Positions 38,301 to 51,000 of a DNA stretch of 64,000 bases are shown here, in pieces. The stretch's first letter is position 1. Every line of letters begins with the position of its first letter. The stretch comes from Pristionchus mayeri (lineage: Eukaryota; Nematoda; Chromadorea; Rhabditida; Neodiplogasteridae): the NCBI GenBank assembly GCA_036245805.1, contig BTRK01000004.1:2170001-2234000 (forward strand), written 5' to 3'. Under the pieces are notes generated by a model. That model saw only the letters and a program-made list of their open reading frames with translations. It was not told where the DNA came from and made no database searches. The translations under genes were made by a program, and so were the position numbers.

Positions 38301-38928
38301 CTTTATCCTGTTCTCGCCTCTCTGACTGGGCAATTCTGATTGGGTGCGCATGTGAAAGAGTATGCAAGGCCTCATTAGTAATCAATATCCGGAAGTTCAT
38401 CGTTCAAACTAAAAGGAAGATGGAAGGCAAAATATCAAAATTCCACAAGACTTTTGCACCAGCCTTATAGTATTGCATAATTTTCCTCGTATTTGGCCAC
38501 TCTTCATTGGGCGTGTATCAATTTGCGAAATTCGGAAATTCGGTTTCGAAATTATTTCCAATTCCCGTACGCTGGCAGCGCTCGATCGGTCGAAATGAGT
38601 GCATAGAGTGAAAAAAGGAGATCACCCGAATGCTCTAGTGTTAATTGAAGCCTCGAAAATCGATGGGAGTCAGTTACGAAAATGAATATTGCAGACCGTA
38701 ATTCCGTTGATGCTTCTCTACACGCCGTGCATCTTAAACCTCGGCTTGCCGCTCATCGGGATCGATTCAACCCTTAGTGCAGATCTAACACCCCTCTCCC
38801 TCTCTCTTTTCCTCCCCGTAGACGGACTAGCGACGATCTTCCTCATGAAGGACTACAGACGGGCTGCACTCGAACTCATATGTTGTTTCAGTGGCTCAGT
38901 TCAAGTTACGTCATTGAATGCACATTGA
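35332..38928 (+). CDS. Str-like chemoreceptor F2
   Basis: Seven-pass receptor, 323 aa. Exons: 35332-35392, 35438-35523 (TM1, SLGAYKYLQ), 35636-35692, 35735-35797, 35910-35998 (TM3, YNFLYRLWVFK), 36126-36206, 36334-36460 (loop, RVKIRNVLERKYGLDSMKQ), 36565-36738 (TM5; KSANSLRLQRQLFVLLCAQ), 38695-38928 (TM6-TM7, TVIPLMLLYTPCILN, then LFLPVDGLATIFLM and KDYR). The LQRQLFxxLxxQTxIP order is typical of Str/Srd/Srj receptors. The donor after 36460 is GC (CAG/GCTAGC). The last intron is 1,956 bp because a 1.7-kb TA-inserted element lies in it. F1 upstream is its tandem duplicate. Confidence 0.78.
36769..38467. mobile_element. Mariner-like element (1.7 kb) without transposase
   Basis: Terminal inverted repeats TAAGGCTGGTGCAAAAGTCT and its complement at 38467, flanked by TA. 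The end sequence closely resembles the ends of known mariners (TTAGGTTGGTGCAAAAGT type). The interior has no transposase frame and seems to contain remnants of another repeat (37435-37560, TAGACTCTGCAAGCCCCGCC) that is related to the palindrome at 61696-62045. It lies in the last intron of F2. Confidence 0.82.
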
Positions 38929-39602
38929 CATTATTACACTTCACAAAATTTCTTATGCTTGATCATCATTGAAGGTTGGTAAAATTGTTTTTTTTTGCGA
39001 AATTTGAATATTTCTGCGCATTTTTGCGTATTATGCATTCTTCATGTTCGATGTGGTTTGCGCATTATAAAGAAATGGTAGTGCGATTAAATTCTCAGAA
39101 CTTGTGCAATCTACAATTGTCCTCTTGGTTCTGGTCTCCCACCCCTTGTCGTTAGTATGTCATACCCACCGTGTGTGTCCTGTGAAAGGTATATTTGCAC
39201 TGCTCTCTAGTCCCTCCTAGTTGAAATACCGTTGCCAGAGGGCACCCACACGATTACCCCTACATTGGGTGATTAAATGCAACTTCTACCTAGGATTGGA
39301 GCGCATCGGCTTTCTTGGAAACCTTGCGCGGGAATCTATCACTTTAGAGTTGGTCATTGTATAGAATTTTTCCGAGGATGACATATTTATACTTTATAAA
39401 GTGTTCACAAGTTCATCGTTGAGCTCAAGAAAAAAAGTTCTAAAATGACCAATTAAAAAATAATGCGCGCCCCCTTGCGCACAACGTTCTTCCTCTGCCT
39501 TCTCATCGCTGACCGACACAACATTGATTTTCATTGAGACTTTGTTTCCGTGAAGTCGACACCCATGGGATTACGCAATAATAACATTTCAAATTGTATC
39601 TA

Positions 39603-40848
39603 TCAGGTTGGTCATAAAGTTTTGCGCGATTTTGACTAAAGTGCATTTTTGCATCTACAATCGTTCGTTGTTGTCCAATCAACGTAGATCTTTTAGTGGT
39701 AGATAGAGGCTTTTATACTCTCTTTAGAGTACACTATCATAGATCTGTCCGATCAAGGAAAAGAATAAGGCGATGTACCAAACTTCATGTGGATGATCAA
39801 CGACCTGACTTTTCAAAGGATTTGATTTTCATTTAGAACATCTAAACCACAGTAGTAAAGTATGATGGGAATATATCGTACTGGTGATGTTGAGACTGAC
39901 CAGCCACAAAGGGCATATTAGAAATATGCGCGTAATCCGATCTGTGGGTTTTAATGGCACTTGTCAAGGTAAGTTTTGGAGTACTATATCTATGCCGACA
40001 GTTCTTGAGATTTAAATTATTCATGATTGTGAACTACCTTTCCAGTACAAGTCAAAATTCCCTTTGGGGGATAATGGGGCTCTCCATTCACGAACATGGT
40101 TCTTCGGATTTTAGGTGCCCAATTTAGAACATCGAAATACACACTTTAGGCTTTTTTGTGCTAGACATGTAGTTTGAAGGGCGGTACTTTCCTGTTAAAA
40201 TTAACGAACAACCCTTGCCCTATCACTCACTATTTAGGAATATTGTGGAGGTCGCTACTTTTTCTAGGGTGAGCCGTGCTTGAAGACCCTCCATGGCAAG
40301 TTTTTTGACGTTTTCTTTGCAAAATAATTGAGTTACAAATATAACGTTTTTAGGTGAGAGAGAAAACTGGGCTCTTAAATATTGATATTATAGAGAACCA
40401 TGTAAGTAGTGATTACAGCGCCCATAGGTAGAGGTCACCTGCGTCAATCCTCGAAACAGGTAATTTGCTCGATAGAAATCTTATTTTTCTAAGTGCCTGG
40501 GTTTCATTGACCTCTACGAAGCCCATTTCGAATTCGGCAGGTCTCTCTTTTTGAAACTAGGTAGTGTACGCCTAGTGCTTTTTAATAAACTTTGTGAGTC
40601 TCCATCTAAAAATTTATCTGCGAAGTACAGCAACTTTAAATAAAATCTTATTTTTTCTGAAAAATTCAAAGTTACGCAGATCTTGATTTCTCGCAGAAAT
40701 ACTTGGAATATTTCAACTATATTTTTCTAAAAGTCGAACATGTCCCTAAATAACGTCATCAGGACAATACATGGCGATTTGAGCAAAAGAAAATATACGA
40801 ACTCAAACTTGGGGTCCGAAATCGCGCAAAACTTTATGACCAACCTAA
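39603..40848. mobile_element. Mariner-sized element, coding region decayed
   Basis: Inverted ends TCAGGTTGGTCATAAAGTTT and TTAGGTTGGTCATAAAGTTT (read from the other end), about 29 bp, flanked by TA. At 1,246 bp it has the length of an intact mariner, but no long frame remains on either strand, so it is an old inactive copy. It occupies half of the 38929-41371 gap; the remainder includes a short TTGTATT repeat at 40945-40972 and nothing else recognised. Confidence 0.82.
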
Positions 40849-41371
40849 TATATGCATAAAGTGTAGGGATTAGGATGAAGGGGAGTCTCCATCAAAGGAT
40901 CTTCCCGTACCCCCAAATACGCACTATGAATGGATGGAATACAAATTTGTATTTGTATTTGTATTTGTATTGATCATCCGATTCGTGCTGTACAATGGAG
41001 GAGAAGGGAGGGAGCCTCGTGATCGTGAGGAGTGCTCGTGTTTCCAAAGTATGTGTTATTCGAGACTTATGTGACAGGAGAACGGATGGAATCGAAGTGC
41101 TATACTCCCTCGCAGGTGGAGTTGAGGGAAGGAACACAATGAGGATATCGTGAACTCTCCATTGAACTCTTGAACTCTGAGCCGTCTAGCTGAGTCATTC
41201 CGATGACCTAGGGGGAGCGGCACAGGTAAACATAGATTAAAGCAAATACTCGAACAAGGCATCGATCTCACCCAGTGTTTGTCTAGTTCTTAGGTCACGC
41301 TGCTTCACATCTCTTGCCTCTAGCTGTGCACCTCTCGCGTTCAAAATTGCTTGACGACTCTTGTAGATATT

Positions 41372-44268
41372 ATGCAAAATTCATCTCCGATGCAAATCCC
41401 AATCGTGTTTGCTCTGCTCATATTGTGTCATGAAGTTTGCGCCGATTCGACTAATTCAACGAGTGAATTGATCGAGCGGCTCTTCAAAGACTACAACCCT
41501 CAAGCGTCTCCGTACGCCAGAGGCCAAAGTAAGTTACACGTTGAATAGCGTGTTTCGTACATGATTTTTTCGAACTATCGATTGAATTTTAATGTGTCAT
41601 GTTAGAGCTCAAGGTACTAGTCACAATTTCTTCATTTTTTGCACTCTATTGATCGCTAGGTTGGAGAAACTGGACTGGAAAACTGGAGTGTTCAACTGGA
41701 GAACGAAAGTAGATAATGAAGAGGCGGCACTATGACGGATGAGATCTGTGACATCATGTTGCCTTTGATATATCAAAGGCGGCAATATGGCATGGTTCTC
41801 ATCCGATCAAATGCCTGAAGAGACCGTCTACTTCTCCAACTATAATTCAGGCTACTATGGATCTCTGCCACTCGCACATTCAGTAAATATTCGCTTCAAC
41901 CGCGCAATAATAGCCAGTGTGGTACGCTTATTGTAAGCAGTTTTTTTGTGCAATATTAACTAGCTCAGAGTACAGCTCAATCAACAAAATTCCTCGAATT
42001 GATACATCTTTACATTTTCCATGTAAATCATGAAAACAGTAGAATTATTGCAGAACGAGCGCGATTGGACTGTGAGCATTCTAGTGACCGCAAACTATGT
42101 GAGTTCGACGAAATTGAACATATGTTGCACCCGCGAAAAAATAGGGTTGAGGGATCCGTGAAACCATGTAATCTTCGAAAGGCTTTCAGAAATAATAAAA
42201 TAAACATGCCAATTATCGCCATAGAATATATCTTGAGAAATGGAAAGATCCTCGGCTCGTTTGGGATCCCTCAACAGCCGGCGGAGTAACGGGGATATCG
42301 ATGAAAACTGAGGCAGTCTGGTTGCCGGATGTCTATCCCTGCGAGAGGTCTCATTTGTTTTCTCGTTTTGATTCTAAAATGACGCTCTTCTTATGGTGAC
42401 AGGTAGGATTTCTGCTCTTCACCAAATTGTAGGTCTCAATCTGCTGAAACTAAAATTGTTGATTGCAGCCAAAAGATCAGCCCCGTGTTCAAGGATCTGA
42501 CAAAGAGTGTAAATGTAAGAAATATTTGCTCACGCTACTTTTCAAAAAAATATTGCTTGTGTCCTAGAAGCAATCGGCTTCACTGAAATTTTCCACATAT
42601 CAATATTAATTTTGTGACTGCATCTTTAACTGTTTGCCTCTTGCATTGTTTGCTCAGCATACTATACTAGCATATTATGATGTATCGACATTAGTCGATT
42701 TTGATCCAGATTGCCAACGACGGAAGCGTGTATATCTACGCCTACCAACTCGTGCAGTACATTTGCAAGATGAAGGTGAATCGTCGGAATCTAAAAAAAT
42801 ACAAATTCAAAATCAAATTATTTCACTCTTTTAAATTCGTTTCTACATTCAAATTCTCCTCTCAGTTCGACGCCTTCCCATTTGATACGCAAGAATGCTC
42901 AATGTGCTTCGCACTGGACGGCCTCGCGGGCACTCAGCTCTCCCTCGTGGCATCTAATCAGCTACCGGAGTTGATTGTAATACCGTTACTTAAGTTACAT
43001 CTTTGTTCATATTTGAAGATTTGAGAACTGACAATCTTGGAAGAATTGCGCAATTCAGAGCAACAGTGAGTGGGACATCGAGGGGGCGATCAGAAAGGAG
43101 GAATATCGAATCGAGTTGGACGGCATTCAGACGCATCGCGTTTGTTTACTTTACTTTGCCGTTTCTCCAGTCTTGATAGATTGACTGAAAGGATAAATGA
43201 AATCCTGCGATGTTGCACAGTCCTGGGAGCAATTCGATGTGTAACAAATTATGATCAAAGTAGGCGATGCATTAACAGTAGTGACGTCCATTCATAAACC
43301 CACGCTAAAAATCGAATTCACTTCAGGTGGTCTATCGCTTCACGCTCGTCCGTCGTGCCTTCTTCTGGATCTTCCTCATCATCGTTCCCACTCTTCTCTT
43401 CTGCCTGGTCACTCTCTCCGGCATCTTCTTCTACGAAGGAGACGATGCCGTCACGCATGCTGTGAGAAATGATAGTAGAGATGATGTGTTAAAGCAACGA
43501 TTCTTTTCATTATCCGTTCAATCTAGCCCCTTTGTTAGGAGTGAGAACACGCACAATGCACACATTCATTTCTTGTGAAGCCATCTCTAAATGGCACAAT
43601 ATAAAGGAAGCACAGTAGCACCGACCACGTGTATACAGCACGGGTTGTTTGTTTGCGCGAACCATGTCACTGGTTTCCGTGGTCGGTACTGGTTGATACT
43701 AGAGTTCGTATTACGGGTCACCGTCTCTTCATTCTACACACTCTCTAGTCGGGTTGCTGGGCCAGAAAGCGTCTGAAGAGAGCATGGTATCATTTCTCGA
43801 ACTCTACTTGATACGCAGCGTTTTCGATTTCGACAATCGGTTCATCGTCCAGGCATTCGAAGACGTAATCCTTGCAGGCGTCCATTGGTCTGACAACGAT
43901 GACGTCACTCATGCTCGTCGTGACGATACTCGCGGATGCCCTCGATACCTCTGATAACCTGCCCGGACTCGGTGAGTTCAGACGACGATCTTCATCTACC
44001 GTATACCTTTCGCAAATGTTCGCCAACTGACTTTCTTCCAGGATGGTTCGTGTTCATCGAGATTGCCGTCGTCTGCATATCGGTGATCGCCCTGCTCATT
44101 CTGGATCTCACTCGAACGGGCGCATTGAAATACGCAAGAAAGGGCGCGGAGAGAGGCCGCATCCTTTGCTTTCTCGTTTCGAAGAAAATGTTCCGCGCAG
44201 CTCGATTCACTCTGTTTCTGATGGCTATTGTTGCACTGATTTTGAACGCTTTTCTGCACTGGAATTGA
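41372..44268 (+). CDS. Cys-loop ligand-gated ion channel subunit G1
   Basis: Pentameric channel subunit of the acetylcholine-receptor-like class, 380 aa. Exons: 41372-41528 (signal peptide, then LIERLFKDYNPQASPY), 41851-41921, 42054-42098 (NERDWTVSILV), 42238-42347 (WKDPRLVWDP ... VWLPDVYP), 42469-42514, 42710-42775, 42865-42975, 43059-43139, 43327-43461 (TM1), 43878-43971 (TM2, GLTTMTSLMLVVTIL), 44042-44268 (TM3 and TM4). The Cys-loop is complete: CKMKFDAFPFDTQEC has 13 residues between its cysteines. There is no vicinal Cys pair in the region after SNSEWDIEG, so it is not an alpha-type subunit. The TM3-TM4 loop is only about 35 residues, much shorter than usual. The second ATG at 41390 is an alternative start. 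First of three tandem copies. Confidence 0.9.
41726..41816. repeat. Family 3 element nested in a family 1 element
   Basis: GGCACTATGACGGATGAGAT pairs with ATGGTTCTCATCCGATCAAATGCC; inner TTGATATATCAA. Around it, TTTCTTCATTTTTTGCACTC (41632) and GAAGAGACCGTCTACTTC (41817) look like the two halves of a family 1 element split by this insertion. Lies in intron 1 of G1. Confidence 0.6.
43698..43808. repeat. Family 1 short inverted-repeat element
   Basis: Left B end TAGAGTTCGTATTACGGGTC, right A end GGTATCATTTCTCGAACTCTA, in intron 9 of G1. Confidence 0.75.
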
Positions 44269-44339
44269 TCGATTATTGATCTAAACTAATTTATTTAATT
44301 ACGCCCAAATCGGTAAGGAACAACATAATCGATCGTGTA

Positions 44340-44513
44340 AAGATAATTATCGACAACACTCTCATAGAATTTACGATTTTTAGGGAGCAAATGGTCATCA
44401 TTGCAATAATAACGCAACCGCAACATAAGATAATTATCGACAACACTCTCATAGAATTTACGATTTTTAGGGAGCAAATGGTCATCATTGCACAAATAAC
44501 GCAACAGCAACAT
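44340..44513. repeat. Tandem duplication, 87-bp unit
   Basis: Two nearly identical 87-bp units begin AAGATAATTATCGACAACAC at 44340 and 44427 and contain GGGAGCAAATGGTCATCATT. They lie 70 bp downstream of the G1 stop codon. Confidence 0.88.
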
Positions 44514-47500
44514 ACAATCGACTGCACTCTAGCTTCCGGAGATTGATCCAATCCGACTTGGTCATAATCCAGTGATGAATCTAAACATTTCGCTTCGCAA
44601 TCCAATTATACTATTGAAGGGGGCTAGCAAAACGTAAACATACAGGGAGTCGACTTGAACAGATATTTTAGTCCACATAACCGTACCCTAGCCCCAGATT
44701 CTGTTAAATTTCCATATACATTTTAGTGAATTTACATACATAGAATGGAAGATAGGTTTCTACAAAACAATTCGCATATCAATTGTGGATTATAAAAAAT
44801 GTGTGAAGAAAAAAAAAATGAAAACCGTGAAACTGGGTAAAGTTGTCACTTTGATGGTACGGTACTCCCTAGTTGCTAGGTCGATTCAACCGAGCTGTGT
44901 TCCGTATACACGTTCGCTGTTTACGTTTTTTTTTTCTACTGCTCAAATTACAAACCTCCGATAGGGTGCGATTACACACAAATTCGTGAGGGGTACAAAC
45001 GCATTGAAAACTTAGCACTTGCAAGTTTTTCATTCATCGTTTTGCATTCACCGTCGTGTTTTACCGGCATGCCGACGATTGTAATGGAAGAATCTTCGAA
45101 GACTCGCAGCGCATGTTGAATATTGCATTGCAGCGATTAGCAGTGCATTGAGAACGAGGGCCGTGCTATCCTCGGTGTAGAGCACGGCGAGATGGACTAT
45201 TTCATCCGTAGTCAACATCACAACTGTACCAGAATCCGAATGAGACTGTAAATCTGTATAGGAAAACTTGTGCATGATTAACTTTCTCAGAGCTCATTTA
45301 TCAAAAATTTTCACATACACATGGGAGAAATTCGTGTGAAAATGATATCTGTCAAATGGATAACAAATAACTTGCAGAAAACAATAATCAACGATCTGTT
45401 ATGTTGCATCGAGGAAGAGCTAGACCGGAGAACTGATGATTTGCCTTTGATTCGTCGCCCTTTCCTTCCCTAATTTAATCATTGCGCTGATTTCCAGATG
45501 TGTGCTTGAGTTCATGCGAAGGACATGAACATGATAATGATGAACATGAATTGACTGATGTAATATTACATGAATCAAGGGATAATCTTCTATTCTTACA
45601 CATTATTTCCCACATAAAAACGATCTTTGGTTCTTGTTGCTCGTCAAAATAGGCAATCATATTCGATGAAAAATGGCTTGTTATTTGCAATTTATAACGC
45701 ATGCTTTGCAAAAATAGAGTAACATTGGGAAACCCGGAACACAATTTTATTTTCTCACAAAAAAAAATTATTCGTGTCCGAGATTGCTTATACAATAATT
45801 ATGCCATGGACTCTGATTCATTCAACTTGTAATCTGAGGTTCCGCTGCTCCACTGATGAAAACGATAGTATTGCGCTGCACCGAATCTTCCGAATGCGAG
45901 CATCTGCTCCTCTCTATACGCGAGCCAGCGTACTAATACAGAATGCTATGATCAATCACGTAAATTATACCAAGAAAAGGGGGGGGAGTGCCTAATTATG
46001 CGTAGTGCACAATGCGTGTATTAATGCAACACGAGGAAGGTTGTCTAATTTGAACACGAAACAGCCATACTTTTCGCTACATTTCTTTTCAGCCCACCAT
46101 CCGTGATTTGCTGCTCTACATATACGGTACTTTCCATTGCAGTATTCCGTGTTCACGGAAGAGTTGAAACTTTGGGTAGTCACCGAGAAACTCCTTACCC
46201 TCTCTCGATCATTCTAGTGACGAGATAGAGTGGTAAATGAAGAGACGATCACCCAAATTGCGAACTGATACGGACGCGATTTGCTTGAGTTACGAAAGCA
46301 TCTTTAAATTGAAGCACCCCCCCCCCCCCAAGAACTGACTGCACCATTTTTTCGGCGTTTCTTTTGCGGACAATACAACTTAGCAAAAGGCTGAGGATGA
46401 CGATGTTTGCGCGATCTCGTCTAATTCGACCAGGGGTCAAACCAATGAACGCTACATGAACTCAACTTAACCTTTCGGGTTGTGTTTTTGTCGCTTCACT
46501 GTTTGCTCAATGCGCACGTAGAAACTCGTGTTTGAACTATCGGAACACGAGTTCGAGAAGGGTCTCTTCAGTCTATGCACTCTTCATCCTTCCACCGGTC
46601 GAGAGAGCATGTAGGAAGACGATACAATTGCTCGGCAGCACTAGCAAGAACAAATTGAGAACAGTTCAGGAGCACTGAAACTGAATAAGTAAGTAACTGC
46701 TAGTAGATAGATCGCTTCTCCCAAGTTTCTTGCAAACCTTGTTCATTATCGAACAACCGCAAGATAGGCACTAATTTCCGCGGTCCTCTCCTCTCCCCTC
46801 ACTATCTCTCCGATTGTTTGTTCTAATCGACGGGATATTAATCGCCGGTGCAACCCTCGTGCTCTCTTGCTAATCCGATGCGTCCACTCATTCCCCCATG
46901 CTCTTGTTCGATTAGCAGCTGCTGAGCAATGGCCCGACTCTCTTCAGTTTGCACGCTCTCTCGCTGGTCGGAGAGACGAGAGAGCATGCAAACTGAAGAG
47001 AGTCAGATGATTGCGCCAGCTGCTCCTGAATCCGCATGTTCTTGATTTTTAAACAAAACACTACCTCTACCCCCCCCCCCCCCGGAAATTGCTTCTCTGA
47101 TCTTTCTTCACGTTACTATATACATATTTTATCGACGCTCGAAGGCGCAACGACGCTACGAATGTTATAGTATATGTTGTGGTACAGAATAATTTAATTC
47201 TCCTCACTGAGGATTGCAAGTGATAGAGTAGGGAGAGAGAAGGGTGCACAAAGAAGAAAGAGTTTCTCTGAGAGTTTCAAAGAGAAAGAAGCAAAGATTT
47301 AGTTAACTGGTCTCATCTAACTGTACAGTTCACTCTACTTTCATTATTGCTGGATTGGCGTGGTCTTCGCCCGGGCCTAAAAATTCACTTGCGCTTGAAT
47401 TGTTGATTTCACGCTTTTCACAACCACCCTCTTTCATATCATTTGTTCCTCGCTCACGTGCCCTTTTCGACTTCCAGCTGCGTATTTTATTGAAAAGTGC

Positions 47501-48081
47501 CTGACAATGAAATGCGCCCATCTCTTCCGCCCGCAGCACCAAGTTTATTAAAAATCACACCACGAAATCGTTCTCGGTTTGCCCTATACATCCCCCTCCC
47601 ACATCATTCAATCATTCCCTCTGCCATGCAGGCAAACTGCCCACACATTTAGGGTTGAGATGTCGATCATCATCACACTAGGACCCGATTTTATGATTCT
47701 TGATGTCTACACCTATTTGCTGGGTGTTTCGGCATTTCCGTTGGCATCATGGTGTCAAAGCGCGCGGGTAAACACTGACTCAGGCGTCCGGATAATTAAC
47801 TTTCGAGAGGGAGATTAACTCGAGATCGAGAGCAAACACGACACCTCCTCTGGCACCAAAAAAGCATCGAGCCCAACCACGCGCGCGGCTGATTCTTTGG
47901 CCGCGAAACGTCATACATTTCTTGCGCTTTAAACCTTGAAAACCCGACCATTTCAGTCTCGTGCGGAGTAATCAGCAGTTGCATTTCTTGAGTTCGCATT
48001 AGAATTATATTCTGATGTCTTCAAGGTGCACTGTTTTTCTGAACGATACCATTTAAAATTGGCGTTTTAAGGTTTCATCCT
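44514..48081. other. Intergenic gap with several short elements
   Basis: No convincing gene in 3.5 kb. Family 1-type fragments lie at about 46190-46268 and 46548-46640, a family 2 element at 46921-47018 (GAGCAATGGCCCGACTCTCT and its inverted partner), and poly-C runs at 46318-46330 and 47071-47083. A 75-codon minus-strand frame at 45048-45275 has a short hydrophobic stretch but no family features. Confidence 0.5.
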
Positions 48082-51000
48082 ATGCGTATCTCACAAGCCG
48101 TGGTTTGGCTCCTAACCTGCTATGAAGCCTTTGCGGACTCGCTGAATACCACGAACGAGCTGATCGATCGTCTATTCAAGGACTACAACGCACAGGCGTC
48201 GCCGTATGTTAGACGCGAAGGTAAGATTGGGATTTTTTTTATTTTACATATATGGAACATGTACTGATAGCAAGACGAACGTTGATAATTAGCAGTGTCC
48301 GGGAAAAAACGCGGTCTCGACATCCCTCTCTACCGGTCTAGAGAGTGTGAGATGAACATACGGTGACTCGAATTTGGAACACTTTTAATTTGACTTCGTT
48401 TTGCAGGAACTCAAGGATCGTCTCATGCTGTCAGTCTCCGACTCAACAGAGCAATAATAGCCAGTGTGGTGAGGTATCTTGTGAATTCGTTCACTTTGAT
48501 TAACAGTTCGCGGATAATGCTCATATTTTCTCTTGCAATAGTGACTGTGCAAAACACGCGAGCTGTATCCCTTCGAACTGTAATAGTAAATTACAAAAAA
48601 AAGTATTTCTTTCAGAACGAGCGCGATTGGACCGTGAGCATTCTCGTCTCGTTGAACTACGTGAGTTCCTACCGTGTATTAGATTTCGAAAGGCAGGGTA
48701 TTGGATTCCCATTCAACACACACACACTCTCTCTCTCTCGATCTAATAGATTAGTGAGAAATTCTACGGAGCGCGGAGTGGAAGAGTGATGTTCATTTAT
48801 TTTCCCGATATATTTCTTCCTCAAAATCTAGTGAGAATGGAATGTGTAAAGAGAATAGCTGTAATTCCAAACGTGTTACTGGTTAATCCCCTCAGAAATG
48901 GATCGATCCACGCCTCGCGTGGGATCCCGCAACGGCAGACGGCGTCAGTGGTATATCGATGAAGTCGGAGGCCGTCTGGCTGCCGGACGTCTATCCCTGG
49001 GAGAGGTGACGACTGGAGTTCGAGAAACGATACCACGATCTCTTCATTCCCCACACTCTCTCGCCGCTCGACCGGTCTAGAGAGTGTGGGAAATGAAGAG
49101 ACGACGGCCCGAATTGCGAACTCTACTCGTTTCTCGAACAACATTGTTGTGGCACTGAGTCCCAAGAGAACTCGGTGGTGATGCGAGCTGATACGGCATT
49201 GTGAAGTATTTCTCATCAAAAATAAAGAAAATTTGTTGAAAAATTTAGAAAAAATATTTACTTTCAGCCAGAAGATCAGCCCCGTGTTCAAGGATTTGAC
49301 GAAGAGCGTTATTGTGAGTCGAGTCGATAATTTCCTATACTTCTCACTAATTTATTCGAATCAGAGTCCAACTAACCCAGATAGCGCACGATGGAAGCGT
49401 GTACTCCACCGCGTATCAAGTAGTCAACTACATCTGCCAAATGAAGGCGAGTCCTTCCTCTAATTAGCAAATTTTTCCTTCAATTAGTAAATTGATATAA
49501 CTTAGAAGCATGTCCCTCTCCCGTAAATTTAACTTTCGATCTTTGAAATAGTTAAATAGTTCTGAACCCTTCTTCTGTAGTTTTGAAAGGTTTTGTAGCT
49601 GGACAGTTTTGAAAATTTTGAAAATAAAAAAATCCTGTAACTGAAAAGTGTTGAAAATCATTTCAGTTCGACGCCTTTCCCTTCGACACTCAGGATGTGT
49701 CGATGGGCTTCACACTCGATGGCCTCATCGGCACCTCGCTCACCCTGGTTGATCTATCCCCGCAACAACCAGAGATTATCGTTCGTAATCGTAATGACAA
49801 CACGAGTTTTTCAATAGAATGCAACGTCGAAGCCATACCTTTTTTTCCCACCTATTACGCAAAAAGGCTGGGTGCTAATGGGGTGCATCATGTCACTGTT
49901 TGAGGCTACTAGCGACCAATCATCATATTGTTTCGTAAATTTGCACAAATAGAGGGCGAAATTGTGATAATTACCATTTCCCGCCCACTCTCTTCACGCG
50001 AGAGACTGCTGAAAGACCATTGACCGAATTTCGATATCACATATTGCAAACGATCAAATTGTTTGCACATGAATTGACTTCATATTAAAATAATTTCGAA
50101 ATTCGAGTCGCCATCACTTCAATGCACAGTGTGCCGAAGGAGTGTACAACATTCCCGGACAACTATTTCGCTTATCCTATTTTTTGCTGCTTTCAGAGCA
50201 ACAGCGAGTGGGACGTGGAGGGCGAGATCACGCGGGAGGAGTACAGAACCGAGCAGGACGGAGTGCAGTCACACCGGGTCAGTTGTCAATAGAGTTTAAT
50301 GTATGCTCTGGACGAAAAAAGTGAGTATGCCTGCCGTTTTCAGCACCCTCGATAACCCCAAATCACAGAGTTACAAAGAATAGATAATGGTGTCATGTGT
50401 CGGAATCCTCCAGAACATCTCGATTCTTCCGATAACGCGCTCATACGGACTCACTGCAGATCGTCTTCCACTTCACACTCGTCCGTCGTGCCTTCTTCTG
50501 GATCTTCCTGATCATCATTCCCACTCTTCTCTTCTGCCTGGTCACCCTCGTCGGCATCTTCTTCTACGAGGGAGACGACGCCGTGCAGAATGCGGTCAGA
50601 ACCAGATTTCTAATGAAATAATTATAACGCTCTTAGCTGGCAAATCGGCAATAGCTCTCATTGTTTCTGTTTACAATCTCACGCAAGTCTCGCTGCTGTC
50701 AGTTTGACAGGCGAAGAATCGTGTGAAATGAGTTGAGCTTGTGCCGACGGCACCAGGCCAGATGAGAACTATGACGTCATTCCGCCCTTGATAGGCGGAA
50801 TGACGTCATAGTTCTCGTCCGACCTAGTGCCCGCGCCGATTTGTCATCACTACTGCACACTAATCTCTGTAGAAATTTCGCAATAGCTCAAGCAGCTCAG
50901 ATTTTGGTGCGAAATTATCGTTCAACGCATCATTTTCAAGGCGTCGATCGGGTTGACGACGATGACTTCGCTCATGCTCGTGGTCACAATTCTCTCGGAC

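Noticed and set aside
45048..45275. Minus-strand 75-codon frame with VLNALLIAA
   Set aside because: Superficial similarity to TM4 of the channels only; no exon boundaries or neighbouring exons fit.
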